From an uncultured bacterium (lineage in GTDB: Bacteria; Bacillota; Clostridia; Lachnospirales; Lachnospiraceae), in assembly GCA_937893485.1 (NCBI GenBank), contig CALBJL010000049.1, positions 1 through 62,766 of the forward strand: a DNA stretch of 62,766 bases, written 5' to 3'. Under the pieces are notes generated by a model. That model was given only the letters and a program-made list of their open reading frames with translations, was not told the DNA's origin and did no database searches. Every line of letters begins with the position of its first letter. Position 1 is the stretch's first letter. Shown one piece after another: positions 1 through 8,538 of this stretch. The position numbers were made by a program, and so were the translations under genes.

Positions 1-51
1 TCGGAATGGTTCGTGCAATGAAAGCAAAACAGACATGCTTGCGGGAGCTGC
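1..51 (-). repeat. End of a dispersed structured repeat, cut by the window edge
   Basis: These 51 bases match the reverse complement of 20126-20176 at about 48 of 51 positions, so they are the outer end of a second copy of the element described at 20125-20594, in opposite orientation and truncated by the window start. The match runs through the A-rich core (GAAAGCAAAACAGACATGCT) and stops around base 51, where the other copy also has its terminal inverted repeat. Short open frames here (to stops at 80-82 and 96-98) are therefore not treated as a gene end. What follows, 52-166, shows no gene; a small hairpin (CTGC/GCAG inside TGCGGG/CCCGCA) overlaps the repeat edge at about 40-76. Confidence 0.8.
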
Positions 52-166
52 AAATGCAGGATATAGTGCCCGCATGCCTTGAAACACCATATAAATAGTT
101 TCACAATTACCTATTACCCGAGGAAATGCAAAAGCAGAACGCAGGGCTGGGAGGTTGAAGGAAAGA

Positions 167-1387
167 ATGAGAAAAAAAGAAAAAAGGAACATGAATATAC
201 AAAAAGACGGTCAGAAAGCGGGGCGGTTATATATCTCTCTCGTAATCGGCGCCCTTGCGGTGGGCGGCATCTGTATCTTTGCTTTGCCGCAGCAGACATA
301 TTCCGCACAGGAAAACCGGTATCTGACAACCCGCCCGCAGATCAGTGTAGACGGCATCTTTTCCGGTGAAGTGCAAACGGATCTGACAAACGCGGCGAAC
401 GACCAGTTTCCGGCGCGCGACCTGTGGATGAAGACTGCCACAACGAGTCAGTATCTGCTGTATCACAGGGAAATCAACGGCGTTTATATCGGCGAGAACG
501 GCTATTTATTTGAAAAAGTCGTAGACAGCGATCTCTCGGAGCAGAATTACAGAAAAAATATCGGATTTGTCACAGCATTGCGGCAAAATGCGGATACAGA
601 GGTATCTGTTATGCTCGTGCCGACACCGGGGACGATTCTGACAGATCAGTTGCCCAAACGGGCGGTGCTCTATGATCCTCTGCCGTATGATACGCTGGGT
701 GAGGAGCTGTGTGAGGCGGATTCGGTGCGTTGGCTCGCGATCAGGGATGAGATCGTGCGCGCCGCGCATGACAGCGTCCGTCCACTGTATTTCAAGACCG
801 ATCACCACTGGACGACAAACGGTGCCTATGTAGGGGCATCGCTCTATTTGCAGGCGCATGGAATCACGCCCGTGCCGCAGGAGCGCTATGATGTGCAGAC
901 AAAGAGTACCAGTTTTTTTGGCACGCTCTATTCCAAGGTAGCCGGACTGCCGGGAGCAAGACCGGAGAAGATCGATCTGCCAATGAATCTGCCGCAGGGC
1001 ATCAGCATCGAGACAAGCGGTGCACCCGCAGATGCACTCAGCACAAACGGCACGCATGAAATGCTGCAGTTAAGCGGGATCTATGATCTGAGCAAGCTGG
1101 AAGTGAAGGATCAGTATGCAGTCTATTTCGGCGGCAACTACGGATCACTGACGATCACGAATCCCGATGCGCAGACAGACCGCCACCTGCTCATACTCAA
1201 GGATTCTTACGCGAACAGTATGGTGCCGTATCTGATCGACGGCTATGCACAGATTACGATGATCGATCTGCGCTATTATAATGAATCCGTATCCGAGCTC
1301 GCCGCACAGGACTGGGACGAGATACTCGTGTGCTACGAAATGAGCAATTTTATAAAAGATAAAAATCTTTTCAAAATTTTACGTTAA
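167..1387 (+). CDS. DHHW family cell-surface protein (AlgJ/AlgX-like SGNH fold)
   Basis: This 406-residue protein has a cytoplasmic Lys/Arg-rich N terminus, one membrane segment (about residues 23-42) and a long extracytoplasmic domain. The hallmark DHHW motif is at about 212-215 within FKTDHHWTTNGAY, and a Ser-containing LILKDSYANS motif lies near 342-351; in the alginate acetyltransferase AlgJ/AlgX relatives the equivalent Asp/His and Ser form the SGNH-type active site. Family members usually sit next to an MBOAT acyltransferase and acetylate an exported glycan, but no MBOAT gene lies between this gene and the window edge, so a substrate cannot be named. The ATG at 167 follows GAAGGAAAG; an in-frame ATG at 191 is the alternative. 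Confidence 0.8.
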   Translation: MRKKEKRNMNIQKDGQKAGRLYISLVIGALAVGGICIFALPQQTYSAQENRYLTTRPQISVDGIFSGEVQTDLTNAANDQFPARDLWMKTATTSQYLLYHREINGVYIGENGYLFEKVVDSDLSEQNYRKNIGFVTALRQNADTEVSVMLVPTPGTILTDQLPKRAVLYDPLPYDTLGEELCEADSVRWLAIRDEIVRAAHDSVRPLYFKTDHHWTTNGAYVGASLYLQAHGITPVPQERYDVQTKSTSFFGTLYSKVAGLPGARPEKIDLPMNLPQGISIETSGAPADALSTNGTHEMLQLSGIYDLSKLEVKDQYAVYFGGNYGSLTITNPDAQTDRHLLILKDSYANSMVPYLIDGYAQITMIDLRYYNESVSELAAQDWDEILVCYEMSNFIKDKNLFKILR

Positions 1388-1443
1388 AAGTGTAGTGTAT
1401 ACCTGACAGGCTGCGTTTGGTTAGATGTAAGTACCTCAGAAAA

Positions 1444-1463
1444 GCCGCGGTGACGACCGTGGC
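1444..1463 (+). promoter_or_regulatory. Hairpin in the sigma-factor leader
   Basis: GCCGCGGT and ACCGTGGC pair (one G-U) around a GACG loop, 23 bases before the sigma-factor start. There is no T tract, so it is not a terminator; a role in translation or mRNA stability is only a guess. Confidence 0.35.
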
Positions 1464-1486
1464 AGGCGCGCAGAGGAGACAGCAAC

Positions 1487-2038
1487 ATGTTATTATTTTT
1501 ATCCATGCTGGATACAGAGGAAGAGCAGAGCAAGTTTGCATTTCTGTATGAAAAATACCGCTATCTGATGTGGTATGTGGCAAAAGACATCTTAAAAGAT
1601 AAGGATCTGGCTGAGGATGCCGTGCAGGAGGCATTTTTGACGCTGACAAAGCATCTGGATCAGATAGAGAAACCGGACAGTCCGCAGGCAAAGCGGTTTC
1701 TTGTGACGATCACAAAGAGCAGGGCGATTGATCTGCTGCGCAGGGAGCGCAAGGCAGAGTTTACCGAATATGAGGATGCGCTGGGAGATGCCACCGGAGC
1801 GGACGATACGCTGGATACATATCTGAAGCTGGAGGCTTACGAGCAGCTTGTAGACGCGATCCGCAGTCTGGATGAAAATTACCGGGTAGTCTTAGAATGC
1901 CGTTATCTGCATGAATTGTCGGAAAAGGAGACCGCAAAGGTGCTCGGGCTGGCAGAAAAGACGGTGAATGTGCGGACTTACCGGGCGAGAAACAAATTAA
2001 AGCAAGTGCTTCAGCAGTATCAGGGAGGTAATCTATGA
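1487..2038 (+). CDS. RNA polymerase ECF-type sigma factor
   Basis: The 183-residue product has the two sigma-70 core regions of an extracytoplasmic-function sigma factor: region 2 at about 18-88 (YRYLMWYVAKDILKD, DLAEDAVQEAFLTL) and region 4 at about 125-180 (LDENYRVVLECRYLHELSEK followed by the helix-turn-helix LGLAEKTVNVRTYRARNKLK). It would direct RNA polymerase to a small stress or surface regulon. AGAGGAGA precedes the ATG. The stop overlaps the start of the next gene by 4 bases, so it is translationally coupled to a membrane protein that is probably its anti-sigma factor. No recognisable ECF-type autoregulated promoter was found upstream. Confidence 0.88.
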   Translation: MLLFLSMLDTEEEQSKFAFLYEKYRYLMWYVAKDILKDKDLAEDAVQEAFLTLTKHLDQIEKPDSPQAKRFLVTITKSRAIDLLRRERKAEFTEYEDALGDATGADDTLDTYLKLEAYEQLVDAIRSLDENYRVVLECRYLHELSEKETAKVLGLAEKTVNVRTYRARNKLKQVLQQYQGGNL

Positions 2039-2955
2039 GTCTGAATATGAATGGCGAGCGGCTGCTTGCCGAGGCACTGGCAGATGCAATGAACCGGGAT
2101 CTGGAGCAGGTTCCCTCACAGGAGCAGCTCAAGCAGGAGCATCAGTTTTCCAGATCTTTTGAGCGCGGGATGCGCAGGCTGGAAAAGCAGGCGGCACATG
2201 GAACAGAAACGGCGGAATCCGGTAAAGTGACCGCGTATCCCGCAAAGAGCTGGCGGAGGTATGGTGCATGGGCAGCAGCGTTTGTGTGCGTGGTCGGTCT
2301 GGCAGCAGTCGCAGCGACGGGTGGACTGTTCCGTATGGGAGCAGGGGATTCGGCAGCTCCGGAACAGGGGTATGCAGAGTCATCAGAAATGGACGGGACA
2401 GCAGATGCAACAGCAGAACAGGCGTGGGATGACGCGGCGGACGATGCGGCAGACGAGGCGTGGGATGACGCGGCGGACGATGCGGCAGACGAGGCGTGGG
2501 ATGATGCAGCGTCAGACAACGCGGATGACAGCGGGAACGCAGACCGTGCATGGCAAAGCGGTGCGTGGGAGGAAAAGGCAACAGCCCCCGACTGGCAGGA
2601 GCAGCTATTGGCTGAGAGCGCAAAAGCGGATGAATGGGTAAGCTGGTCTTACGGGCAGATGTGCGATGACGGTTCGATCATTCTGGACACAACCGTGAAA
2701 GCAGAGCTAACGGAGGGTAACAGACAGCTTCGTGTGAGTGATGTCTGTGATGTCTATTATGAACAGACGGACGGCACATGGACACGGGTGTATCACAATC
2801 CGGATCGCCAGATCAGTCTGTTTAATGGTATCGAGCAGCAGGGAGACAGCTATTTTTTATCTGATCTGAACATGACAGCATCGGGAACATACCGGCTCGT
2901 GCGTCAGGTCAACCAGTACCGGCAGGTATTGCAGTTAAGTGTGGAAACAGATTAA
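2035..2955 (+). CDS. Putative membrane anti-sigma factor with acidic repeat region
   Basis: The 306-residue protein starts in the ATGA overlap with the ECF sigma gene. Residues 1-70 are a soluble, charged cytoplasmic part; one transmembrane helix follows at about 77-98 (YGAWAAAFVCVVGLAAVAAT); the rest is outside and begins with a strongly acidic Ala/Asp/Trp repeat tract (about 130-165), then a small globular C-terminal domain. Position and topology fit an anti-sigma factor that holds the sigma protein at the membrane; no conserved anti-sigma motif (for example a zinc-binding HxxxCxxC) is visible, so this is inferred from context. The repeat region is encoded by 36-bp tandem DNA units. Confidence 0.6.
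   Translation: MSLNMNGERLLAEALADAMNRDLEQVPSQEQLKQEHQFSRSFERGMRRLEKQAAHGTETAESGKVTAYPAKSWRRYGAWAAAFVCVVGLAAVAATGGLFRMGAGDSAAPEQGYAESSEMDGTADATAEQAWDDAADDAADEAWDDAADDAADEAWDDAASDNADDSGNADRAWQSGAWEEKATAPDWQEQLLAESAKADEWVSWSYGQMCDDGSIILDTTVKAELTEGNRQLRVSDVCDVYYEQTDGTWTRVYHNPDRQISLFNGIEQQGDSYFLSDLNMTASGTYRLVRQVNQYRQVLQLSVETD
2422..2520 (+). repeat. 36-bp in-frame tandem repeat (2.75 copies)
   Basis: Two exact 36-bp units (2422-2457, 2458-2493) and a diverged partial third (2494-2520) each encode a 12-residue block starting AWDDAADDAADE. The exact copies imply recent duplication and potential length variation of the extracellular acidic spacer. Confidence 0.9.
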
Positions 2956-3019
2956 AGTGGAAAACAGGAAAAGCAAAGAGGAACACTGACGTTCGTGTGT
3001 GATGAAAGGGGGAAGTATT

Positions 3020-4108
3020 ATGAGAAAGACAATGGGAAACGGGAAAATCAGAAATAAAAAGCAGATCGTGCTGGTGACACTGCTGACACTGGTCGTGGCA
3101 TTTAGTCTGGCAGGCTGCGGTGCGGCAAGCAAATATGCCTCTGCGGATTCGGCAGCGGCGGAGGCACCACAAATGAATGGATCCGGTGCGGCTGATATGG
3201 GCTATGATGTCAAGGAGGATGCGGTAGATGATGCCGCATACGAGGAGGTAGCAGAAACAGCGGATGCAGCGGACGACGGCATGACGGGTGGAACAGATCC
3301 CGGCACCTCAAAGGCGGCACAGACGAGTGAGAAGATCATTTATACTTATAATTACTCGGTTGAGACAAAGCAGTTTGATACATTCATGGATACCGTGCAG
3401 AAGCGGATCAATGAGTACGGCGGTTATCTGGAGAGCTCTGAGACGAACGGCAATGCAAACCTGAATATAACCAGATATGCCAATATGGTCATCCGTATTC
3501 CGGCAGACAAGATGGATCAGTTTTTGTCAATGGTCAAGGAAAATTCCAATGTCACCTATTCGGGATGTTCTACCGAGAATGTAACACTCAGCTATGTAGA
3601 TCTGCAGAGCCATATCAAGTCGCTCAAGATCGAGCAGGAGACATTGATGGATCTGTTAGAGCGTGCGACAAAGCTGGAGGATGTGCTGACCTTGCAGGCA
3701 CAGTTGACGGATGTGCGTTATCAGTTAGAGAGCTACGAGTCACAGCTTCGCGTATATGATAACCGGATAGACTATGCGACACTGTATCTCGATATCAGTG
3801 AGGTAGAGCGTGAGACAAAGGTCGCAGATAAGCTCAGCTACGGCGAGGAGATCAGTCAGGGATTGTCAGATACGTTCTACTCCATCGGTCAGGGACTGCG
3901 GAGCTTCTCGATCTGGCTGATCGTCAATCTTCCGACAATACTGTTGTGGGCAGTGATTATTGTCGTGATCGTGTGGATCGTGCGCAAAGTGCTCAAGAGG
4001 CATGAGAAATGGCAGGAGAAACGGAGAGAAAAAAAGGCGCAGAAAAGACAGCAGAAAAAAGAGCAGGAACAACAAAAGGAACAGGTAACAGACGATTCCG
4101 CAAAATAA
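3020..4108 (+). CDS. DUF4349 family lipoprotein
   Basis: The product has a lipoprotein signal (VTLLTLVVAFSLAGC, lipobox LAGC near residue 32), an acidic Ala/Asp-rich spacer similar in style to that of the preceding gene, then the DUF4349 domain with IIYTYNYSVETKQFDTFM, IRIPADKMDQFLSMVKE and the conserved coiled-coil region LKIEQETLMDLLERATKLEDV. A C-terminal transmembrane helix (about 297-322) and a Lys/Glu/Gln-rich cytoplasmic tail end the protein, so it may be anchored at both ends. The ATG at 3020 follows AAAGGGGGA; upstream in-frame GTG/ATG codons at 2999-3004 lack a well-placed site. It probably belongs to the sigma/anti-sigma operon. The molecular function of the family is unknown. Confidence 0.82.
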   Translation: MRKTMGNGKIRNKKQIVLVTLLTLVVAFSLAGCGAASKYASADSAAAEAPQMNGSGAADMGYDVKEDAVDDAAYEEVAETADAADDGMTGGTDPGTSKAAQTSEKIIYTYNYSVETKQFDTFMDTVQKRINEYGGYLESSETNGNANLNITRYANMVIRIPADKMDQFLSMVKENSNVTYSGCSTENVTLSYVDLQSHIKSLKIEQETLMDLLERATKLEDVLTLQAQLTDVRYQLESYESQLRVYDNRIDYATLYLDISEVERETKVADKLSYGEEISQGLSDTFYSIGQGLRSFSIWLIVNLPTILLWAVIIVVIVWIVRKVLKRHEKWQEKRREKKAQKRQQKKEQEQQKEQVTDDSAK

Positions 4109-4118
4109 GACATCATTC

Positions 4119-4145
4119 AGAGGGCAGCCCTTGCGGTTGCCCTCT
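4119..4145 (+). terminator. Hairpin after the DUF4349 gene
   Basis: AGAGGGCA and TGCCCTCT pair perfectly around an 11-base loop directly after the DUF4349 stop. Only a short T/TT follows, so termination would be weak. Confidence 0.4.
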
Positions 4146-4162
4146 TGAGTGTGGTAGAATAT

Positions 4163-4216
4163 AAGCAGTTCAGAGAGCTGTGAAACAGCGGTTTTGCGAA
4201 TGGCTCTGAACTGCTT
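4163..4216 (+). promoter_or_regulatory. Perfect 13-bp inverted repeat in the leader of the Ig-like surface gene
   Basis: AAGCAGTTCAGAG (4163-4175) and CTCTGAACTGCTT (4204-4216) are exact reverse complements with a 28-base spacer, ending 21 bases before the next start codon. As RNA this is a strong stem just upstream of the ribosome binding site; as DNA it could be an operator. No T tract follows, so it is not a standard terminator. Confidence 0.6.
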
Positions 4217-4237
4217 GTAAAGAAGGAGGAACAAACA

Positions 4238-6754
4238 ATGTATCAGAAGGTCAAAAAACTGCTGGCAGCGCTGTGCGTGTTTGCACTGGTGTTCACTGCG
4301 ATACCGGCTGTGCCCGCAAAGGCAGCGACAGCAGTTCCCAAATTTAAAAAGGTATATGCCAATCTGTACCAGAATGGCAGCACCAAAGGAAAGTACACGT
4401 ATACACTTACGAATCTGAAGAAGGGACAGACAGTCAAATGGACGGTGACAGGTCCCGGAAAATCATATGTCAAGTGGAAAAAGGCGAGCACCAAAGCGAC
4501 CGGCAAGAACGCGAGCAACACGCTGACCATAAAAACAGGCGGCGCGATGGCTGCAAAGAATAAAAAGGTGACCTTGCAGGCAGAGGTCTATTCCGGAACA
4601 TCGTTTTTATATAAGACGACAACCAGCTCCAGAATCAAGATCAAACCGTCAAAGGTGGAGCTGACATTACCCGATGCGGCAGATGATGTGCTGTATGTCG
4701 GTGGCAGCTACCAGTTCGGCTACACGCTGACTCCGGCAAATGCGACCTGTACGAATACGTGGATCGTCACAGGTGAGGATCAGCAGGATTATACCTCTTA
4801 TATGAGCAGCGACGGCACATTCAAACCGATGAAAACAGGTGTTTATACGATCAAGCTGAGTGCGAAGATCGGTACCAGTGAGGTGAAATCTGCGTCTGTG
4901 ACCGTGGAAGTAGCTGACTATATCGTATCCGTGAAACAGACGGATGCCAATAAGATTGAGGTCAATTATTCCGGCGATATGCATGACAAAGTCGCAAAGG
5001 ATGATTTTTCGGTTACAAATGCAGCGGGAGCACCGGCTGTCGTAAAGAGCATGACATTTTCCGAAAACGGCGAGATTGCAACGCTTACACTGCTCACAAA
5101 CCTGCGTGATGCTACCACTTATACGGTCAGCGATGGTCTGACCTCCAAGGCATTTCAGGCGAGCGTGGGCATTCCGGTAAAACTGGAGATTCTCACCCAG
5201 AAGGTGACTGTTGACAAGGAATCCGCGATCGAATATGCATTGTATGACGAGAACGGTGTAAACGTGGCGGCAGCATACCCCGGCACGCTCGACTACGATG
5301 CAGAGGTGACAAACGGATACATCACAGACAATAAAAAGCTGTATATGACGACCGTTGGCAAGACCGCAACCGTGACCGTAAAGTATACGAGCAAGACGGA
5401 GGCGGGACTGGTTCTGAGTGCTGTCGGTGTCATTACCTGTGAGGCGGCAACGACATCTACCGACACGAATTTTACGATGACAACAGCGGCGACGGCTCCC
5501 GATTATACGGCAGCCAGCTACAAGGATAACCGCCGCGTGGCGATTGGAAAGACGTATTATGCACATTTCCGTGCGCTGGATACCGATAAGAGCGAGATCA
5601 AATATACATCTGTCAAATACGAGTCCTCAGACCCCGATGCACTGATCATCACAAAAGATGGCAAAGTGACCCCGATCCGCAGCGGACAGGTAAATATCAT
5701 CGTGACAGCGGTATATGCGGGCGAGGAGTATGCCTACAGCTATGACGTTACAGTGGCAGAAGCACCGAAGCTGGCTTCCATCAATCTGAGCGCGGACAGC
5801 GTGACGATTTCTAATGTATATAACTCAGAATATCGCCAGTATATCGATGTGACCGCACTCGATCAGTACAACGAGCGTTTTGCACTGACCGGAGAGACCG
5901 CGAGCGTGACGAATACGACGACCAGCCTCATCAATACGAGTGTGGCAAGCTACGATGCAGCGAATGACCGCATTGTCATCAACGCATCCAATGCGGTAGT
6001 CGGCACTTATAATTATACGCTGACATTGACCTCCGGCACGGAAAAGGTGTCTGCGGCATTCTCTGTAGTTATCGTCAGCCCCGGCAGTGTGCCTTCCAAT
6101 GCAGCGACGACTTATGCGATTGAGATGGATAAGCACAGCGATGACCTGTCACTCACGACGGATGTCAGCGGCAGCCGTTATGTAAATGTGCGTCTGGCAC
6201 AGTACAGAGGCGGTGTATTTACAAACTATGCGATGTTTACATCTGCAACCGTGACAAAGGGCAGCGAGTATTACAGCGCGGATCTGACGGTACCGGGAAC
6301 GGCTTCCAAGCAGACACTCGGCGCATCCACCCGCCTGTCGTTAAAGACACTGGATATTACATCCGATGTAGGCCGCAAGGCACCGACCGGAACGTATACG
6401 ATTACCCTGCAGTATTATTCACAGGCAGATAAAGGCTATATGACACTGTCATCGACGCTCACACTGACAGATACACAGGATCAGCCGGAGATTACGATCG
6501 AGCGTGTCACCGCATCCAAGAGCTGTGCGACAGCGTTAGAGCTTGCGCAGAACTGTCTGATTCCTGAGAATGGTACGATTACCGAGTGTGCAGTGACCGG
6601 CGAGACAGAGCCCGGTTCCAAGGTGGCAGTCAAAGCGGGCGATCAGGTTAATATCAGATCCGTTACTGTGGTAGGTACTTACCAGATCGCAGGAGACCGG
6701 AAGATCACGATGACCTATACGATCTCAGTCGGAAAGACATTGACAAATATCTGA
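4238..6754 (+). CDS. Large secreted surface protein with Ig-like (BIG2-type) domains
   Basis: The 838-residue product has a Sec signal peptide (VKKLLAALCVFALVFTAIPA, cleavage likely after AKA near residue 29). The rest is a run of beta-rich modules. Several end in the bacterial Ig-like signature of the type PIRSGQVNIIVTAVYAGEEY (about residues 475-500), and the N-terminal module has LKKGQTVKWTVTG followed by LTIKT, a pattern common in Lachnospiraceae adhesin-like proteins. No sortase LPxTG motif, SLH or choline-binding module is seen, so attachment to the wall is unclear. No catalytic motif is visible. AAGAAGGAGG precedes the ATG. It is a single-gene unit closed by a strong terminator. Confidence 0.75.
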   Translation: MYQKVKKLLAALCVFALVFTAIPAVPAKAATAVPKFKKVYANLYQNGSTKGKYTYTLTNLKKGQTVKWTVTGPGKSYVKWKKASTKATGKNASNTLTIKTGGAMAAKNKKVTLQAEVYSGTSFLYKTTTSSRIKIKPSKVELTLPDAADDVLYVGGSYQFGYTLTPANATCTNTWIVTGEDQQDYTSYMSSDGTFKPMKTGVYTIKLSAKIGTSEVKSASVTVEVADYIVSVKQTDANKIEVNYSGDMHDKVAKDDFSVTNAAGAPAVVKSMTFSENGEIATLTLLTNLRDATTYTVSDGLTSKAFQASVGIPVKLEILTQKVTVDKESAIEYALYDENGVNVAAAYPGTLDYDAEVTNGYITDNKKLYMTTVGKTATVTVKYTSKTEAGLVLSAVGVITCEAATTSTDTNFTMTTAATAPDYTAASYKDNRRVAIGKTYYAHFRALDTDKSEIKYTSVKYESSDPDALIITKDGKVTPIRSGQVNIIVTAVYAGEEYAYSYDVTVAEAPKLASINLSADSVTISNVYNSEYRQYIDVTALDQYNERFALTGETASVTNTTTSLINTSVASYDAANDRIVINASNAVVGTYNYTLTLTSGTEKVSAAFSVVIVSPGSVPSNAATTYAIEMDKHSDDLSLTTDVSGSRYVNVRLAQYRGGVFTNYAMFTSATVTKGSEYYSADLTVPGTASKQTLGASTRLSLKTLDITSDVGRKAPTGTYTITLQYYSQADKGYMTLSSTLTLTDTQDQPEITIERVTASKSCATALELAQNCLIPENGTITECAVTGETEPGSKVAVKAGDQVNIRSVTVVGTYQIAGDRKITMTYTISVGKTLTNI

Positions 6755-6773
6755 CAACATAATGTAAAATAAC

Positions 6774-6809
6774 AACAAGAGTGGTTTCCGGTTGGAAACC
6801 ACTCTTGTT
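6774..6809. terminator. Bidirectional terminator between convergent genes
   Basis: A perfect 16-bp stem (AACAAGAGTGGTTTCC with its complement) with a GGTT loop separates the surface-protein gene from the convergent gene at 6825-7244. Confidence 0.85.
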
Positions 6810-6824
6810 ATGTAAATAGAAAAT

Positions 6825-7244
6825 TTAATTTTTAGAGTCATCATTCGACAGATAGCGCATGCGGTTAGAATCGGCTTTTTTGGAAGCAGAGATATAGGCG
6901 ACTTCTTTGCCGCCGTTCATCGTGCGCATGCAGTTGGGACACAGTGTGCCAAAAGAAACGGGTACACCACACCGTTGACAACGGGTATTCATCATTTTAT
7001 TCTCGCCGGTCACATATTCGATGCGACCTTCCTTGATCCATTTGCGCACCTTATTCTGCGGAATATGAAAAATCTCTGCCAATTCAAACTCTGTGACGTC
7101 ATGTGTACGGATATATTCGCGGATCTCCTTAAAGAGTACATCATCCTCGCATGTGGGGCAGTGATCTTTTTCATAGCTGATCGGCAGTGCCCGTCCACAC
7201 ATCGTGCACAGTTTGTAATTGCTCAGTTCTTCGGGTTGTTTCAT
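6825..7244 (-). CDS. Zinc-ribbon / HTH protein, YvyF-like (flagellar-region type)
   Basis: This 139-residue protein has an N-terminal zinc ribbon (CTMCGR ... CPTCED), a central helix-turn-helix (DVTEFELAEIFHIPQNKVRKWIKEG, about 49-73; first 20 residues quoted partly) and a second zinc ribbon (CQRCG ... CPNCM). Length and order fit the YvyF type of putative regulator found in flagellar gene clusters of Firmicutes, where it is suspected to regulate flagellin genes. Here no flagellar genes are adjacent; instead its start overlaps the stop of a WYL regulator by 4 bases (ATGA), implying coupled expression. The DNA or protein target is unknown. Confidence 0.62.
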   Translation of the reverse strand: MKQPEELSNYKLCTMCGRALPISYEKDHCPTCEDDVLFKEIREYIRTHDVTEFELAEIFHIPQNKVRKWIKEGRIEYVTGENKMMNTRCQRCGVPVSFGTLCPNCMRTMNGGKEVAYISASKKADSNRMRYLSNDDSKN

Positions 7245-8248
7245 GGTACATCCTCCTCACAATTTTCATATAGAGATAGAATATCCTGCAAATACTCTCG
7301 ATATTGTGTACATATCGTGGCAGGAGAGATCATCCGCACGCGGCTGCCGAGACCGGACAGCCAGCCAAAAAACTGACGGCTGACGGCGACGCTGACACGC
7401 ACCTGCAATTCGCGGTCAGATACGGCGCGCATAGGGACATCTGTTCCGAAACGGTCGATCATAACCCCTGCGAGTGAATGGTCACAACGGAGTGTAACGA
7501 CAGTTTCTTCACCGGCAAACATGCCAAACGTCTTTTTGGCAAATCCGGCGATATCTAATGCCTCAAATGCGTCTTTTCCCATACGGGGCTGTTCACAGAC
7601 GCTGAGGCGCAGCATTTTATCAACGCGATAGTATTTTAAAATCGCTGCTTCATCATCATAGGCAATCAGATAATAATTCTCATCCTCCCAGGTCATAAGC
7701 CAGGGGCTGACCTCATAGAAGGCGCCTGATTTGCGCGGAACGAGCTGCTTCGATGCAGACCATTCGCAGTAGAGGAACCGGATCTGGTTGTCCGATGCCA
7801 TTGCAGCGTAGATCGTGTCGACATTATAGTAAATCTGCTCATTATTTGATTTGCCGCGCTGGGCAACGACCACCTGACGGTGGAGCTGGCTGGCTTCCAT
7901 GTGGCTCGTGAGTGTTTCCAGCTTGGTAATCAGCGCGCGGGATTTCCTGGCAGTCACAAATTTGGATGCCTGCACCGCGTCTACAAGGAGCTTCAGCTCT
8001 GCCAGTTCAAATCGTCTGCCGGCGAGGTAATAGCCTCTGGGATTGTCGCGCGTTGCGATAATATCAAGCCCAAACTTCTGAAGCGCATGGATATCATCAT
8101 AGATGCTTTTGCGCTCCGCATGGATGCCCTGTGTCTCTAAATAGGCAATGATCTCAGCCGTTGACACCGGATGCTGTTCGTCCGTGCGCTCAGACAGAAA
8201 CTGTGCCAGATACAGGATTTTCAGTTTTTGACCATAAGATTTGGGCAT
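7241..8248 (-). CDS. YafY-type transcriptional regulator with WYL domain
   Basis: The 335-residue protein has an N-terminal winged HTH (about 5-75, STAEIIAYLETQGIHAERKS then IYDDIHALQKFG) and a WYL/WCX ligand-sensing part (about 145-320). The WYL core is EVSPWLMTWEDENYYLIAYD. Family members bind nucleic-acid or nucleotide-like ligands and control DNA-repair, defence or metabolic genes. GAGGG lies 8 bases before the ATG. It is cotranscribed with the zinc-ribbon protein downstream and is divergent from the PAP2-like gene, which may be its target; this is inference. Confidence 0.85.
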   Translation of the reverse strand: MPKSYGQKLKILYLAQFLSERTDEQHPVSTAEIIAYLETQGIHAERKSIYDDIHALQKFGLDIIATRDNPRGYYLAGRRFELAELKLLVDAVQASKFVTARKSRALITKLETLTSHMEASQLHRQVVVAQRGKSNNEQIYYNVDTIYAAMASDNQIRFLYCEWSASKQLVPRKSGAFYEVSPWLMTWEDENYYLIAYDDEAAILKYYRVDKMLRLSVCEQPRMGKDAFEALDIAGFAKKTFGMFAGEETVVTLRCDHSLAGVMIDRFGTDVPMRAVSDRELQVRVSVAVSRQFFGWLSGLGSRVRMISPATICTQYREYLQDILSLYENCEEDVP

Positions 8249-8320
8249 AGTAAATCCCTCGTAATTAGATATTTAGATATAGTGTAGCATACTTTTGGAA
8301 AAATGGGAAAAAAATATATG

Positions 8321-8350
8321 AAAAAACGACCGCGTTCGCGATCGTTTTTT
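8321..8350 (+). terminator. Orphan terminator-like hairpin in a divergent intergenic region
   Basis: AAAAAACGAC-CGCG and CGCGATCGTTTTTT form a GC-rich stem with one mismatch, followed by further T-rich sequence on both strands. It lies between divergent genes (WYL gene and PAP2-like gene), so it does not end either; it could end a short unannotated RNA. The rest of 8249-8582 holds the hairpin at 8398-8419 and the promoter at 8510-8538 and no gene. Confidence 0.5.
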
Positions 8351-8397
8351 CGAGGAGTTTAGTTATGAAAATGTTACATCTATATAGGGAATTGTTG

Positions 8398-8419
8398 CTA
8401 TCAACATCTCTGTTGATAG
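8398..8419. promoter_or_regulatory. 9-bp inverted repeat, possible operator
   Basis: CTATCAACA and TGTTGATAG are exact complements around a TCTC spacer, in the region between the divergent WYL regulator and PAP2-like genes. A 22-bp dyad of this form is typical of a dimeric regulator site; the WYL regulator is the nearest candidate. Confidence 0.45.
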
Positions 8420-8509
8420 ACATAGTATATCGAGCAAATGTGACCAAATTGTGTCCGAAACATAAAAGAAATCTAAAATAAATCTTAAACAATTCTAACC
8501 TTTCATACC

Positions 8510-8538
8510 TTGTATCAGTGCAGGCTCTGTGCTAGAAT
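8510..8538 (+). promoter_or_regulatory. Sigma-A-type promoter for the PAP2-like gene
   Basis: TTGTAT (8510-8515), 17-bp spacer, TAGAAT (8533-8538), about 45 bases before the start codon. Confidence 0.6.

Noticed and set aside
1..98. Short open frames ending at 80-82 or 96-98 as the 3' end of a gene
   Set aside because: The first 51 bases match the non-coding repeat at 20125-20594, so coding here is unlikely.
2129..2641. Antisense and alternate-frame open frames across the 36-bp repeats
   Set aside because: They are low-complexity shadows of the repeat DNA without start signals.
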